Positions 29,609 to 39,127 of a DNA stretch of 64,000 nt are shown one piece after another. The DNA lies in contig NZ_LJYW01000001.1 in the NCBI RefSeq assembly GCF_001305515.1, positions 5,846,176 through 5,910,175 on the forward strand, read 5' to 3'. The notes under the pieces are model-generated. The model ran no database searches. It was not told the DNA's origin and was given only the letters and a program-made list of their open reading frames with translations. The position numbers and the translations under genes are program-made. The stretch's first letter is position 1. The number at the start of each line of letters is the position of its first letter. This DNA is from Prosthecodimorpha hirschii (lineage in GTDB: Bacteria; Pseudomonadota; Alphaproteobacteria; Rhizobiales; Ancalomicrobiaceae).

Positions 29609-30073
29609 ATGACCGAAACCACGGTGACCACGCTCGAATCCGCCGACCTGCAGCGGCTTCTGGAACTGCTCCCGCACCGCTACCCGTTCCTGATGGTCGA
29701 CAGGATCGTCGACATGGACGGCGACCAGTCCGGCGTCGGGATCAAGAACGTCACGATCAACGAGCCGCAGTTCATGGGCCATTTCCCCGGGCGGCCGATC
29801 TTTCCCGGCGTGCTCCTGATCGAGGGCATGGCGCAGACCGCCGGCGCCATGTGCGTGGCGGCGACCATGAAGGGCGGCGCACCCAGCGTCGTCTATTTCA
29901 TGACCATCGACCGGGCGAAATTCCGCAAGCCGGTCGTTCCGGGCGACCAGGTGCGCTACCATATGACCAAGCTCAAGAGCCGCGCCAACATGTGGTGGTT
30001 CCGCGGCGAGGCCAAGGTCGGCGACACGCTGGTGGCCGAGGCCGAACTCAGCGCGATGCTGGTGAAGGACTGA
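29609..30073 (+). CDS. fabZ: 3-hydroxyacyl-ACP dehydratase
   Basis: Dehydrates 3-hydroxyacyl-ACP in fatty acid elongation and so balances acyl chains between phospholipid and lipid A. 154-residue hot-dog fold; [11 protein letters not shown] and [20 protein letters not shown] contain the catalytic histidine and glutamate. It sits between lpxD and lpxA in the usual order. Confidence 0.98.
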   Translation: MTETTVTTLESADLQRLLELLPHRYPFLMVDRIVDMDGDQSGVGIKNVTINEPQFMGHFPGRPIFPGVLLIEGMAQTAGAMCVAATMKGGAPSVVYFMTIDRAKFRKPVVPGDQVRYHMTKLKSRANMWWFRGEAKVGDTLVAEAELSAMLVKD

Positions 30074-30075
30074 GC

Positions 30076-30879
30076 ATGACAGCACGCATCCATCCCTCCT
30101 CGGTCGTCGAGGACGGGGCGCGGCTCGGCGACGGTGTCGTGGTCGGACCCTTCTGCGTCGTCGGCCCGGAAGCGGTGCTGGCCGACGGTGTCGAACTGGT
30201 CAGCCATGTCAGCCTGGCCGGACGCACGGAACTCGGGCCGGGCGTGAAGATCTACCCCTTCGCCTCGATCGGCCATCCGCCGCAGGATCTGAAATATCGC
30301 GGCGAGCCGAGCCGGGTCACGGTCGGCGCCCGCACGGTGATCCGCGAGCAGGTGACGATCAATCCGGGCACCGAGGGCGGCGGCATGCTGACCTCGATCG
30401 GCGAGGATTGCCTGATCATGGTCGGCGCCCATGTCGCCCATGACTGCCGCGTCGGCAACAACGTCATCCTGGTCAACAACGCCACGCTCGCCGGCCATGT
30501 CACGGTCGGCGATCACGCCATCCTGGGCGGGCTTTCGGCCGTGCATCAGTGGGTGCGGATCGGGCCGCATTCCTTTCTCGGCGGCCTTTCGGGGCTGGAG
30601 AACGACCTCATCCCCTACGGCTCGGCGCTCGGCGACCGCGCCCGGCTCGGCGGGCTCAACCTGGTCGGCCTGCGCCGGCGCGCCTTCGAGCGGGAGAGCA
30701 TCCACAAGCTGCGCGCGGCCTACCGCATGCTGTTCTCCGACGAGGGCACGCTGATGGAGCGCGTCGGCGACGTCGCGGCGATGTTTGCCGACGAGCCCCT
30801 GGTCATGGAGGTGGTCGATTTCGTGCGCGCGGGCGGCGATCGGGCCTTGTGCATGCCCCGGGCCGGTCGGGAGGCGTGA
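30076..30879 (+). CDS. lpxA: Acyl-ACP--UDP-N-acetylglucosamine O-acyltransferase
   Basis: First step of lipid A synthesis. 267 residues of beta-helix hexapeptide repeats (IHPSSVVEDGARLGDGVVVGP) with the catalytic histidine in IMVGAHVAHDC, then the C-terminal helical domain (LVGLRRRAFERESIHKL). Two bases separate it from fabZ; lpxI follows after six. Confidence 0.98.
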   Translation: MTARIHPSSVVEDGARLGDGVVVGPFCVVGPEAVLADGVELVSHVSLAGRTELGPGVKIYPFASIGHPPQDLKYRGEPSRVTVGARTVIREQVTINPGTEGGGMLTSIGEDCLIMVGAHVAHDCRVGNNVILVNNATLAGHVTVGDHAILGGLSAVHQWVRIGPHSFLGGLSGLENDLIPYGSALGDRARLGGLNLVGLRRRAFERESIHKLRAAYRMLFSDEGTLMERVGDVAAMFADEPLVMEVVDFVRAGGDRALCMPRAGREA

Positions 30880-30885
30880 GCCGCC

Positions 30886-31875
30886 ATGGCCAAGCGCGCC
30901 GCGGAACCCGCCGGACCGCGCCCCCTGGTGATTCTCGCCGGCGGGGGTGACTTCCCGCTGATCGCCGCCGAGCAGGTCATGGAGGCCGGCCGGCCGGTGC
31001 TGGTGGTCGGCATCGAGGGCGAGGCCTCGCCCGAGATCGAGGATTTCCCCCATACCTGGGTCAAGCGCGGACAGCTCGGCAAGCTGTTCTCGATCATGCG
31101 CACCTTCAAGGCCCAGGATCTGCTGATCCTCGGCATGCTCGCCGACCGCCGCATGCCGACCTGGCGCGAGGTCGACCTGGTCGGTCTCTGGGAGGTGCTG
31201 CGCCACTGGCGCATGCTGCAGGACGGCGACGACACCGTGCTGCGCAAGGTCGCCCGCATGGTCGAGGCGCGCGGCTTCACCATCGTGCAGCCCGCCGACG
31301 TGATCCCGTCGATGATCGCGCGCTCGGGCCTTTACGGCCGCTATCGGCCGACCGACGGCGACCTCGCCGATGTGCTGGTCGCCTACCGGGCCGCCAAGGA
31401 ACTCGGCCGGCGCGACAAGGGGCAGGCCTGCGTCGCCTCGGACGGGCAGGTGATGGCGCGCGAGGACCAGCGCGGCACCGACAATCTCCTGGAACGGGTC
31501 GCCGCCGAGCGCCGCCAGACCGGCTTCACCGGCTCGAACGGCGTTCTCGTGAAATGCCTGAAGCCGGGCCAGGATACCCGCTTGGATCTGCCGGCGGTCG
31601 GGCCTGCGACCGTGCGCAATGCGGCCGCCGCAGGCCTTGCCGGCATCGCCGTCGAGGCCGGGTCGACGCTGGTCGTCGACGAGGATCTGATGATCGAACT
31701 GGCCGACCGCCTCGGCCTGTTCCTGATGGGCTTCGCGCTGTCGTCCGCGGCGCTCGGCGGGCAGTCCGGCGACGGCCAGCCCCGGGGCGGGCAGCCTCAG
31801 GGCGGGCAGCCTCGAGGCGGGCCGGCGAAGGACGGCAAGCCGACGGGCGGGAAGGCCAAGGGCGCCCGGTCATGA
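30886..31875 (+). CDS. lpxI: UDP-2,3-diacylglucosamine pyrophosphatase LpxI with unusual tail
   Basis: Hydrolyses UDP-2,3-diacylglucosamine to lipid X; LpxI is the alphaproteobacterial replacement for LpxH. 329 residues with the N-terminal LVILAGGGDFPLIAAE, LLILGMLADRRMPTW and the C-terminal RGTDNLLERVAA...GVLVKCLKPGQD...DLPAVGPATV. After the conserved domain (about residue 288) a low-complexity tail of GGQP-type repeats rich in Gly, Gln, Pro, Lys and Arg is added. The stop overlaps lpxB (ATGA). Confidence 0.94.
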   Translation: MAKRAAEPAGPRPLVILAGGGDFPLIAAEQVMEAGRPVLVVGIEGEASPEIEDFPHTWVKRGQLGKLFSIMRTFKAQDLLILGMLADRRMPTWREVDLVGLWEVLRHWRMLQDGDDTVLRKVARMVEARGFTIVQPADVIPSMIARSGLYGRYRPTDGDLADVLVAYRAAKELGRRDKGQACVASDGQVMAREDQRGTDNLLERVAAERRQTGFTGSNGVLVKCLKPGQDTRLDLPAVGPATVRNAAAAGLAGIAVEAGSTLVVDEDLMIELADRLGLFLMGFALSSAALGGQSGDGQPRGGQPQGGQPRGGPAKDGKPTGGKAKGARS

Positions 31876-33068
31876 GCGCTTCGGCGCCGCGCGTGTTCCT
31901 GGTCGCCGGCGAATCCTCCGGCGACGAACTCGGGGCGCGCCTGATGCGCGGCCTTGCCGATGCCACCGGCGGCGCGGCCGCCTTCACCGGCGTCGGCGGG
32001 CCGGCCATGGCGTCGGCGGGCCTGACGAGCCTGTTTCCGATGGCCGACATCGCCGTCATGGGCATCGGTCCGGTGCTGGCGCGGCTGCCGACCCTGATCG
32101 AGCGCATCCGGCGCACGGCCGACGCGGCGATCGCGGCCGATCCCGATGTCGTCGTGCTGATCGACAGCCCCGATTTCACCCATCGCGTCGCCCATCGCCT
32201 GCGGGCGGCCCGGCCCGACGTGCCGATCGTCGTCTATGTCTCGCCGACGGTCTGGGCCTGGCGGGCCGGGCGCGCCCGCAAGCTCGCCGGCTTCGCCGAC
32301 CGCCTGCTCGCCATCCTGCCGTTCGAGCCGGAGGTGCACCGCATCCTGGGCGGGCCGTCGACCGTCTATGTCGGCCATCCGGTGCTGGAGCGGCTCGCCG
32401 CGTTGCGCGGGGCCCGGTCGCTCGCGCCGGAACGGCCGCCCATGCTGCTCGTCCTGCCCGGCAGCCGGCGCTCCGAGATCGGCCGCCTGATGGCGGTCTT
32501 CGGCGCGACGCTCGGCCGTCTGAAGGCGCGCGGCCTGGCATTCGACGCGGTCCTGCCGGCTGTGCCGCATCTGCGCGGCGAGATCGAGCGTCTGGCCGCG
32601 GATTGGCCAGTGGTGCCGCGCCTCGTCGGCCCGGACGACAAGGCGGCCGCGTTCCGGGACGCCGGCCTCGCCCTGGCGGCCTCCGGCACGGTGACGCTGG
32701 AACTGGCCGCGGCCGCCATCCCGACGGTCGCCGCCTACCGGCTCGACTGGCTCGGCCGGCGCGTCGTGCGCTTCATCGACATTCCGCCGGCGCTGAAGCC
32801 GATCGTTCCGGTCCGCTCCGCGCTGCTGCCCAATCTGATCCTCGGCCGCCGCGCCGTGCCGGAATTCATCGATCGGGACTGCACGCCCGATGCCCTCGCG
32901 GACGCCCTGGTGCCGCTCTTCGCAGACGGCCCCGAGCGGCGGGACCAACTCGCCGCCTTCGCCGAACTGGAGGCCCGGATGGCCCTGCCGGACGGCCGCC
33001 GCCCCGGGGAAGCCGCTGCGGCGGCGGTGCTCGACGTGATCGCCCGCCGCACCCTCCGCCTGCCGTAG
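31872..33068 (+). CDS. lpxB: Lipid-A-disaccharide synthase
   Basis: Joins lipid X and UDP-diacylglucosamine to make the disaccharide. 398-residue GT-B (GT19) protein, with FLVAGESSGDELGARLM at the start, YVSPTVWAWRAGRARKLA, LPGSRRSEI and AASGTVTLELA characteristic. It closes the lpxD-fabZ-lpxA-lpxI-lpxB operon and converges on gltA. Confidence 0.97.
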   Translation: MSASAPRVFLVAGESSGDELGARLMRGLADATGGAAAFTGVGGPAMASAGLTSLFPMADIAVMGIGPVLARLPTLIERIRRTADAAIAADPDVVVLIDSPDFTHRVAHRLRAARPDVPIVVYVSPTVWAWRAGRARKLAGFADRLLAILPFEPEVHRILGGPSTVYVGHPVLERLAALRGARSLAPERPPMLLVLPGSRRSEIGRLMAVFGATLGRLKARGLAFDAVLPAVPHLRGEIERLAADWPVVPRLVGPDDKAAAFRDAGLALAASGTVTLELAAAAIPTVAAYRLDWLGRRVVRFIDIPPALKPIVPVRSALLPNLILGRRAVPEFIDRDCTPDALADALVPLFADGPERRDQLAAFAELEARMALPDGRRPGEAAAAAVLDVIARRTLRLP

Positions 33069-33388
33069 CGCAAGCACCGGGGCGCGCGATCGGCTCCGGG
33101 CGGAAAGGCCGGCGCGAACAAGGCCCTTCTGAGCATCCTCCGACCCGGTCAGATCGGATCGCGCGTCCGGACCCCCGCGCGCGGATTGTCGGCCGCCTGC
33201 GGGCGCCGGCGGGCGCCAGCGGCGAGCGGGGCGCCGATCCCGGCCGCTCTTCGGACCTATCCCGTGCTGGCTTCGATGGCGACCGGCCGGCCGGCGCAAG
33301 GGCAGGGCGCGCGGCATTGCACCGGCCCCAAAGACGAAGGGCGCCCCTCGCGGGACGCCCTCGATCCTTCGAACCTGTGCCGTCGGGC
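33069..33388. other. Convergent intergenic region between lpxB and gltA
   Basis: 320 bases with no gene. The right end holds the gltA terminator at 33331-33360. No clear intrinsic terminator for lpxB was found. Confidence 0.6.
33331..33360 (-). terminator. Terminator after gltA
   Basis: Read leftward, GGGCGTCCCG-CGA-GGGGCGCCC forms a GC stem with one mismatch and is followed by TTCGTCTTT. It lies 29 bases beyond the gltA stop. Confidence 0.6.
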
Positions 33389-34681
33389 TCAGCCGCGATC
33401 GGCGACCGCGGTGACATCGCGGCGCACGGCGCCGGTATAGAGCTGGCGCGGACGGCCGATCTTCTGGGACGGGTCCTCGATCATTTCCTTCCACTGCGCG
33501 ATCCAGCCGACGGTGCGCGCGACGGCGAACAGCACGGTGAACATCGAGGTCGGGAAGCCCATCGCCTTCAGGGTGATGCCCGAATAGAAGTCGATGTTCG
33601 GATAGAGCTTCTTCTCGATGAAATACTCGTCGTGCAGCGCGATCCGCTCCAGTTCGATCGCCACCTGCAGCAGCGGATCGTCCGGATTGCCGACGATCTT
33701 CAGCACGTCGTGGCAGGTCTGCTGCATGATCTTGGCGCGCGGGTCGTAGTTCTTGTAGACCCGGTGACCGAAGCCCATCAGACGGAACGGATCGTTCTTG
33801 TCCTTGGCGCGGGCGACATAGTGCGGAATGCGGTCCGGCGTGCCGATCTCGGTCAGCATGTCGAGCGCCGCCTCGTTGGCGCCGCCATGGGCGGGACCCC
33901 ACAGGCAGGCGATGCCGGCCGCGATGCACGCGAACGGATTGGCGCCCGACGAACCGGCCAGACGGACGGTCGAGGTCGACGCGTTCTGCTCGTGGTCGGC
34001 ATGCAGGATGAAGATGCGATCCAGGGCGCGCGACAGGATCGGGTTGACGACATACTCTTCGCACGGAATGGCGAAGCACATGCGCAGGAAGTTCGAGGAG
34101 TAATCGAGGTCGTTCTTCGGATAGATGAACGGCTGCCCGATCGAATACTTGTAGGCCATCGCCGCAATGGTCGGCATCTTGGCGATCATGCGGATCGACG
34201 CGACCATCCGCTGGAACGGATCGGTGATGTCGAGCGAGTCGTGATAGAAGGCCGACAGGGCGCCGACCGTGCCGACCATGACGGCCATCGGATGGGCATC
34301 GCGACGGAACCCGCTGTAGAAGCGGTTCATCTGCTCATGCACCATGGTGTGGCGCGTGACGCGGCCGACGAAGTCTTCCTTCTCGTCCGCCGTCGGCAGT
34401 TCGCCGTAGAGCAGCAGGTAGCAGGTCTCGAGGAAGTCGGTGTGCTCGGCGAGCTGTTCGATGGGATAGCCGCGGTAGAGGAGGACGCCCTCGTCGCCGT
34501 CGATATAGGTGATCTTCGACTCGCAGGATGCGGTCGAGGTGAAGCCGGGGTCGTAGGTGAACATTTTCGAAGCGCCGTACAGCTTCGAAATGTCGATCAC
34601 GCTCGGCCCGATCGAGCCGTCCTTGATCGGGAAGGACAAGGTCTCATTGCCGAGCGCAAAGCTGGCGTTCTTATCGGTCAT
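33389..34681 (-). CDS. gltA: Citrate synthase
   Basis: Condenses oxaloacetate with acetyl-CoA at the entry of the TCA cycle. 430 residues, type II hexameric form. [15 protein letters not shown] and [15 protein letters not shown] carry the catalytic histidines. The ATG at 34681 ([14 protein letters not shown]) matches the family; the longer upstream frame is not coding. It converges on lpxB, a common alphaproteobacterial neighbourhood. Confidence 0.98.
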   Translation of the reverse strand: MTDKNASFALGNETLSFPIKDGSIGPSVIDISKLYGASKMFTYDPGFTSTASCESKITYIDGDEGVLLYRGYPIEQLAEHTDFLETCYLLLYGELPTADEKEDFVGRVTRHTMVHEQMNRFYSGFRRDAHPMAVMVGTVGALSAFYHDSLDITDPFQRMVASIRMIAKMPTIAAMAYKYSIGQPFIYPKNDLDYSSNFLRMCFAIPCEEYVVNPILSRALDRIFILHADHEQNASTSTVRLAGSSGANPFACIAAGIACLWGPAHGGANEAALDMLTEIGTPDRIPHYVARAKDKNDPFRLMGFGHRVYKNYDPRAKIMQQTCHDVLKIVGNPDDPLLQVAIELERIALHDEYFIEKKLYPNIDFYSGITLKAMGFPTSMFTVLFAVARTVGWIAQWKEMIEDPSQKIGRPRQLYTGAVRRDVTAVADRG

Positions 34682-35231
34682 GCGGCAATCCCCGTGAGGT
34701 CGGTATCGCTCGGTGAGGGACGCTCCGGACCCGGATGACGGCCAGGCCGGCAATCCGGGAAAGCGTGGCAGGACGAGGGTTTCGGTGCCGGTGGGATAAC
34801 GGTCCGCCCGCCCGAAGGGCTGCGACCATCCGCCACGTCCGGACGCCGGAAACCGACACCGGTCCCCGTAGCCCATTTGTGCGGGAGCGACAAGCGCGCC
34901 GAAGGGATGATGCGGTGCGGGAGGATGCTAGCCGAAAAATCGACGGATGACAGCCGCCATTTGTGCGTTGCCGAAGAGCCTGCACGCGCATGGCCGCAGC
35001 GCGGGGCACCGGCGGGTCTGTCGATGCCGGAAGAATAAAGGCGCGCGAATCTCTGTAATATTCTGCGAATGGCAAATTTAAAATTGTCGATTAACGCAAT
35101 GGTAATCAAACAAATCGTCGATAATTGTCGAGCTTCTATGGTGAATACTGATTACTACGCACTTGCGGTGTCCTGTCCGTTTGATGACAATATATAAGCA
35201 GACCCTAAATTACATGTCGCTTACACAGGAG
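34682..35231. promoter_or_regulatory. AT-rich divergent promoter region between gltA and fccA
   Basis: 550 bases. The right half (about 35040-35215) is far more AT-rich than the genome. It contains the near-palindrome ATTCTGCGAAT (35060-35070), ATTGTCGA twice (35083-35090 and 35124-35131) with a related ATCGTCGAT between, and TATATAAG at 35191-35198 that could be a -10 region. These look like regulator sites for the flavocytochrome genes; no regulator is identified nearby. The left half should hold the gltA promoter. Confidence 0.5.
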
Positions 35232-35552
35232 ATGGCCTTGTCCTTCTTGCGAACCATCCTGGCCGCCGGTTTGACGATCAGCGCCTCGGCGGCTGCGGCG
35301 CAGACCGCAGGCCCCAATGACGGGCGGTTGCTGGCGTCCAACTGCATGCAGTGCCATGCGACCAACGGCCAGCCGCGACCCGGCTTCAGCAGCCTGGCGG
35401 GAAAGAGCGCGTCGGAGATCACCGGCGAAATGCTGGAAATGGCGCGGATGACGCCCGGCAAGGAGCCTGAGAAGGACCTGATGGCGGTCCATGCGCGTGC
35501 CTATACGCGGGCCGAAATCGATCTCATCGCCAAGTATCTGGCTTCGAAGTGA
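35232..35552 (+). CDS. fccA: Monohaem cytochrome c subunit of flavocytochrome c sulfide dehydrogenase
   Basis: Small periplasmic c-type cytochrome taking electrons from the flavin subunit. With the ATG at 35232 it has 106 residues: signal peptide ending SAAAAQ, one haem site CMQCH (38-42), and downstream methionines (MLEMARMTPG) as possible axial ligands. The start is uncertain: AGGAG (35227-35231) abuts the ATG but is ideally spaced for TTG 35238; ATG 35214 is also possible. The fccB frame begins at the stop codon, so the pair is coupled. Confidence 0.85.
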   Translation: MALSFLRTILAAGLTISASAAAAQTAGPNDGRLLASNCMQCHATNGQPRPGFSSLAGKSASEITGEMLEMARMTPGKEPEKDLMAVHARAYTRAEIDLIAKYLASK

Positions 35553-35563
35553 CGGGGGCTCGC

Positions 35564-36928
35564 ATGGATCGCCGACAGTTTATCGCCTCTCTCGCAGCCG
35601 GTTCGGCCATGGGGCTGACCGGGCTGATGCCCGCCTTCGGTGCCGCGATCGTGAACGTGGTCGTGGTCGGCGGCGGCATGGCCGGGACCACCGCCGCCAA
35701 GTATCTGAAGCTCTGGGGCGCCGCGTCGGGTCTCGACGTCCGCGTCACCCTGATCGACGCCAACGCCGCCTATGTCTCCTGCATCCTGTCCAACAAGGTG
35801 CTGACCGGCGAGACGACTTTGGCCGCCTTGACCTACCGCTACACCAAGCTGGCCGGCCTCGGCGTGACGGTGGTGCAGGGCCAGGTGGCGGCGGTCGACA
35901 AGGCAAACCGCGTCGTCAGGCTGGCGGACGGGCGGACCTACCCCTATGCGCGCCTGATTCTCGCCCCCGGCATCGATTTCGACTATTCGGCGCTGACGAT
36001 CGCGGCGCGCGGGCTGACCGCCGATCAGGCCCTGGCGGCCGTTCCGCATGCCTGGAAGGCCGGCCCGCAGACGACCGAACTGCGTCGGCAGCTGGTCGCC
36101 CTGACCAACGGCAACCGAGTCGTGATGACCATCCCGGCGGCGCCCTATCGCTGCCCGCCCGGACCCTACGAGCGCGCCTGCGCGATCGCCGGCTGGCTCA
36201 AGGCCAACCGGCCGAAATCGAAGCTGATCGTGCTCGACGCCAATGCCAAAATCATCGCGGAGCCGGTCAATTTCGGCAAGGCCTTCTCGGAGACCTACCG
36301 GACGATCATCGAATACTATCCGGGTGTGACGTTGAAAGGCGTGACCTGGGATTCCGCCACGCCCAAGCTGAAGACGGTCTCGCTCCTCGATGCCGGCGGT
36401 GCCGCCGTGACCATGCCGGCCGAGGTGGTCAACCTGATCCCGCCGCAGAAGGCCGGCCGCGTCGCCATCGACACCCTCGGCCCGACCGGGCTCTCGGCCA
36501 ACGGCCGCTGGGCCCTGGTCGACGAGATCAGCTATGAATCCAAGGTCTTCCCGGGAATTCACGTGATCGGCGATGCGATCAATTCGAAGCAGCCCAAGGC
36601 CGGCCATATCGGCAACCAGGAGGCCAAGATCTGCGCGGATGCGATCCTGCGGCTCGAGTCCGGACGGGCGCCCTATGCGGCGCCGGTCACCAACTCGGCC
36701 TGCTTCACGCCGATCACCCCGACCACGGCGACCTGGCTGACGGCGGTCTACCGCTATCAGACCGACATCGACCCGGCGACCGGGCAGAGCCTCGGTACGA
36801 AGTCCATGCAGATGGTCAGCGGCAACCCGGTCGGCGTCGCCAGCGAGACCCCGACGGGCGCCTCGGGCGACAATGCCGATGCCATGAAGAAGTGGTTCGC
36901 CTCGCTGATGGTCGACACCTTCGGCTGA
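35564..36928 (+). CDS. fccB: Flavoprotein subunit of flavocytochrome c sulfide dehydrogenase
   Basis: Oxidises sulfide in the periplasm and passes electrons to the cytochrome. 454 residues with a Tat signal (DRRQFIASLAAG), an FAD Rossmann motif VVVVGGGMAGTTAA, the cysteine in AAYVSCILSNKV that in related FccB binds FAD covalently, and a redox-disulfide cysteine region APYRCPPGPYERAC with a partner near NSACFTP. I chose ATG 35564; a GTG at 35549 overlapping the fccA stop is the alternative. No sox genes are nearby, so this may serve sulfide detoxification instead of full lithotrophy. Confidence 0.88.
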   Translation: MDRRQFIASLAAGSAMGLTGLMPAFGAAIVNVVVVGGGMAGTTAAKYLKLWGAASGLDVRVTLIDANAAYVSCILSNKVLTGETTLAALTYRYTKLAGLGVTVVQGQVAAVDKANRVVRLADGRTYPYARLILAPGIDFDYSALTIAARGLTADQALAAVPHAWKAGPQTTELRRQLVALTNGNRVVMTIPAAPYRCPPGPYERACAIAGWLKANRPKSKLIVLDANAKIIAEPVNFGKAFSETYRTIIEYYPGVTLKGVTWDSATPKLKTVSLLDAGGAAVTMPAEVVNLIPPQKAGRVAIDTLGPTGLSANGRWALVDEISYESKVFPGIHVIGDAINSKQPKAGHIGNQEAKICADAILRLESGRAPYAAPVTNSACFTPITPTTATWLTAVYRYQTDIDPATGQSLGTKSMQMVSGNPVGVASETPTGASGDNADAMKKWFASLMVDTFG

Positions 36929-37137
36929 GGCCGGACCTCCGACCCCCCGACCCCAGAGGCGGCGATCCCGCCCGTTCCTGTCCGGTTCGATCCGGCGGGG
37001 GCGGGCGGGGCGCGTTCGAAGGGCGACGGCGGCCGCCGGGGGGCTCTATTCGCCGAAGCGGTCCGGTTGCCAGGCCGACCCTGCCGCCCGCGGACAGTGC
37101 CCGCGCGGGGCACCGTCCGGCAGGCCGGCATCGACGG

Positions 37138-38562
37138 TCAGGCGGCCGCCTGATCCCGAATGCGGGCGAGGCTCTCCTCGCGGCCGAGCACGGCGAGCAC
37201 GTCGAAGATGCCGGGCGAGGTCGACCGGCCGGTCAGGGCGGCGCGCAGCGGCTGCGCCGCCTTGCCGAGTTTCAGTCCGGTCGCTTCCGCATAGGCGCGG
37301 ACGGCGGTCTCGGTCGAGGCGGCGGACCAGTCGTTGATCGGCTCCAGCGCGGCGAGCAGGCCGGCGAGCGTGGCGCGGGCCGGCGCGTCGAGCAACTGCG
37401 CGGCCTTCTCGTCGAGCGGCAGCGGACGCTCGGCGATCAGGAAGCGCGCGCCGTCGAGCAGTTCGATCAGCGTGCGGGCGCGTTCCTTCAGGCCCGGCAT
37501 GGCCTCCAGGAACCGGCTGCGCGCCGGCTCCGCGGCGAGCGGCGCGAATTCGGCGCCGTTCGGCAGATAGGGGATCAGCGCCAGCGCCTCGGCATGCAGG
37601 TCGGCATCGGCGGTGCGCCGGATCCACATGCCGTTCAGGTGCTCGAGCTTGGCGAAATCGAACCGCGTCGCGGCCCGGTTGATGTCGGACGGCTCGAACC
37701 AGCCGACCGCCTCGGCGGTCGAGAAGACCTCGTCGTCGCCATGGCTCCAGCCGAGCCGGCACAGATAGTTGCGCAGCGCCTCGGGCAGGTAGCCGAGGGC
37801 CCGATAGGCGTCGACGCCGAGCGCGCCGTGGCGCTTCGAGAGCTTGGCGCCGTCCGGACCGTGAATCAGCGGCACATGGGCCATCACCGGCACCGACCAG
37901 CCCATCGCCTGATAGATCTGGGTCTGGCGGGCGGCGTTGGTCAGATGGTCGTCGCCGCGGATGATGTGGGTGACGCCCATGTCGTGGTCGTCGACGACCA
38001 CCGCCAGCATGTAGGTCGGCGTGCCGTCGGAGCGCAGCAGGATGAAGTCGTCGAGCACGTCGTTGCGGAACACGACGCGACCCTGAACCTGGTCGTCGAT
38101 GACGGTCTCGCCGGTCTGCGGCGCCTTCAGCCGGATCACCGGGCGGACGCCCTCGGGCGCCTCGGCGGGGTCGCGGTCGCGCCAGCGGCCGTCATAGCGC
38201 GGCGGGCGGCCTTCCTTCATCGCGGTCTCGCGCATCGCCTCCAATTCGGCCTGGCTGGCATAGCAGCGATAGGCATGGCCGCGCGCGAGCAGTTCGTGGG
38301 CGATCTCGGCATGGCGATCCATGCGCGCGAACTGGAAGATCGGCTCGCCCTCCCAGTCGAGGCCGAGCCATTTCAGTCCGTCCAGGATGGCCGCGATGGC
38401 GGCCTCGGTGGAGCGCTCCCGGTCGGTATCCTCGATCCGCAGCAGCATCTTGCCGCCGGTGTGGCGGGCGTAGAGCCAGTTGAACAGCGCCGTGCGGGCG
38501 CCGCCGATATGCAGGAAACCGGTCGGCGAGGGGGCGAAGCGGGTGACGACGGGGGCGGACAT
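37138..38562 (-). CDS. gltX: Glutamyl-tRNA synthetase
   Basis: Charges tRNA-Glu (and possibly tRNA-Gln in organisms using the amidotransferase route). 474 residues, class I synthetase: [19 protein letters not shown] includes the HIGH-type motif and [10 protein letters not shown] the KMSKS-type loop. The ATG at 38562 ([15 protein letters not shown]) is the family start; the frame is open for another 216 codons upstream but that is non-coding. It is divergent from comEC. Confidence 0.97.
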   Translation of the reverse strand: MSAPVVTRFAPSPTGFLHIGGARTALFNWLYARHTGGKMLLRIEDTDRERSTEAAIAAILDGLKWLGLDWEGEPIFQFARMDRHAEIAHELLARGHAYRCYASQAELEAMRETAMKEGRPPRYDGRWRDRDPAEAPEGVRPVIRLKAPQTGETVIDDQVQGRVVFRNDVLDDFILLRSDGTPTYMLAVVVDDHDMGVTHIIRGDDHLTNAARQTQIYQAMGWSVPVMAHVPLIHGPDGAKLSKRHGALGVDAYRALGYLPEALRNYLCRLGWSHGDDEVFSTAEAVGWFEPSDINRAATRFDFAKLEHLNGMWIRRTADADLHAEALALIPYLPNGAEFAPLAAEPARSRFLEAMPGLKERARTLIELLDGARFLIAERPLPLDEKAAQLLDAPARATLAGLLAALEPINDWSAASTETAVRAYAEATGLKLGKAAQPLRAALTGRSTSPGIFDVLAVLGREESLARIRDQAAA

Positions 38563-39127
38563 GGCGTGAGGCTCCGACCGGCGCGGCAGCGCGCCAGGAT
38601 GGCGTGATCGAGGGCGGTTCCTGTAGCATGGCGCGACAGAAAAGCCAGAGCTTCGGCGGCGCCGGCCGGCCGGTCCGCCGGATCGGGTCTTGGCGGCGAA
38701 CTGCGGCCGAAGTCGGGAGGCGCGCGGCGCCCCGAGGTGATGCGGCAGGCCGGAGGCCGTCGAGATCGGGACCGGAACGTGGCCTCCGCCGGCATGGCCT
38801 TCGGCCAACACGCGGCGCGGCGGTTGGGTCCACCCGGCCCAGGCCAGACGGCGCGGCATCGGGCGAGCGGCCGGTCCCGGGACGGCGGCGGGTATCGTGC
38901 CGGGCGGAGTTCCCGTGACGGGGCCATGCACACGGAAAGAGGCGCACGGGAACAGGCGTCCGAAGCAGGCGACCAGAACAGGCGACCAGAACGGGCGTCG
39001 GACGGGAGTGTCGCGACCCGCGGCCTTGCGGTTCGGGACGAACCGGTGGTGGGATCCGGCCCCGGCAACCGCTACTGTATGGTTCGGGGCGCGCGCACGC
39101 GCGCCCCGGGATCGAACGGGGGCGAGG
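38563..39127. other. Divergent intergenic region between gltX and comEC
   Basis: 565 bases with no supported gene, although frames stay open because of the high GC content. A short tandem iteration CAGGCGACCAGAA lies at about 38966-38992. Promoters for both genes should lie here; none matches consensus well. Confidence 0.5.

Noticed and set aside
38603..39127. Frames extending comEC upstream by up to 77 residues and other frames in the gltX-comEC gap
   Set aside because: They are arginine-rich filler without conserved text; GTG 39128 has a strong ribosome-binding site.
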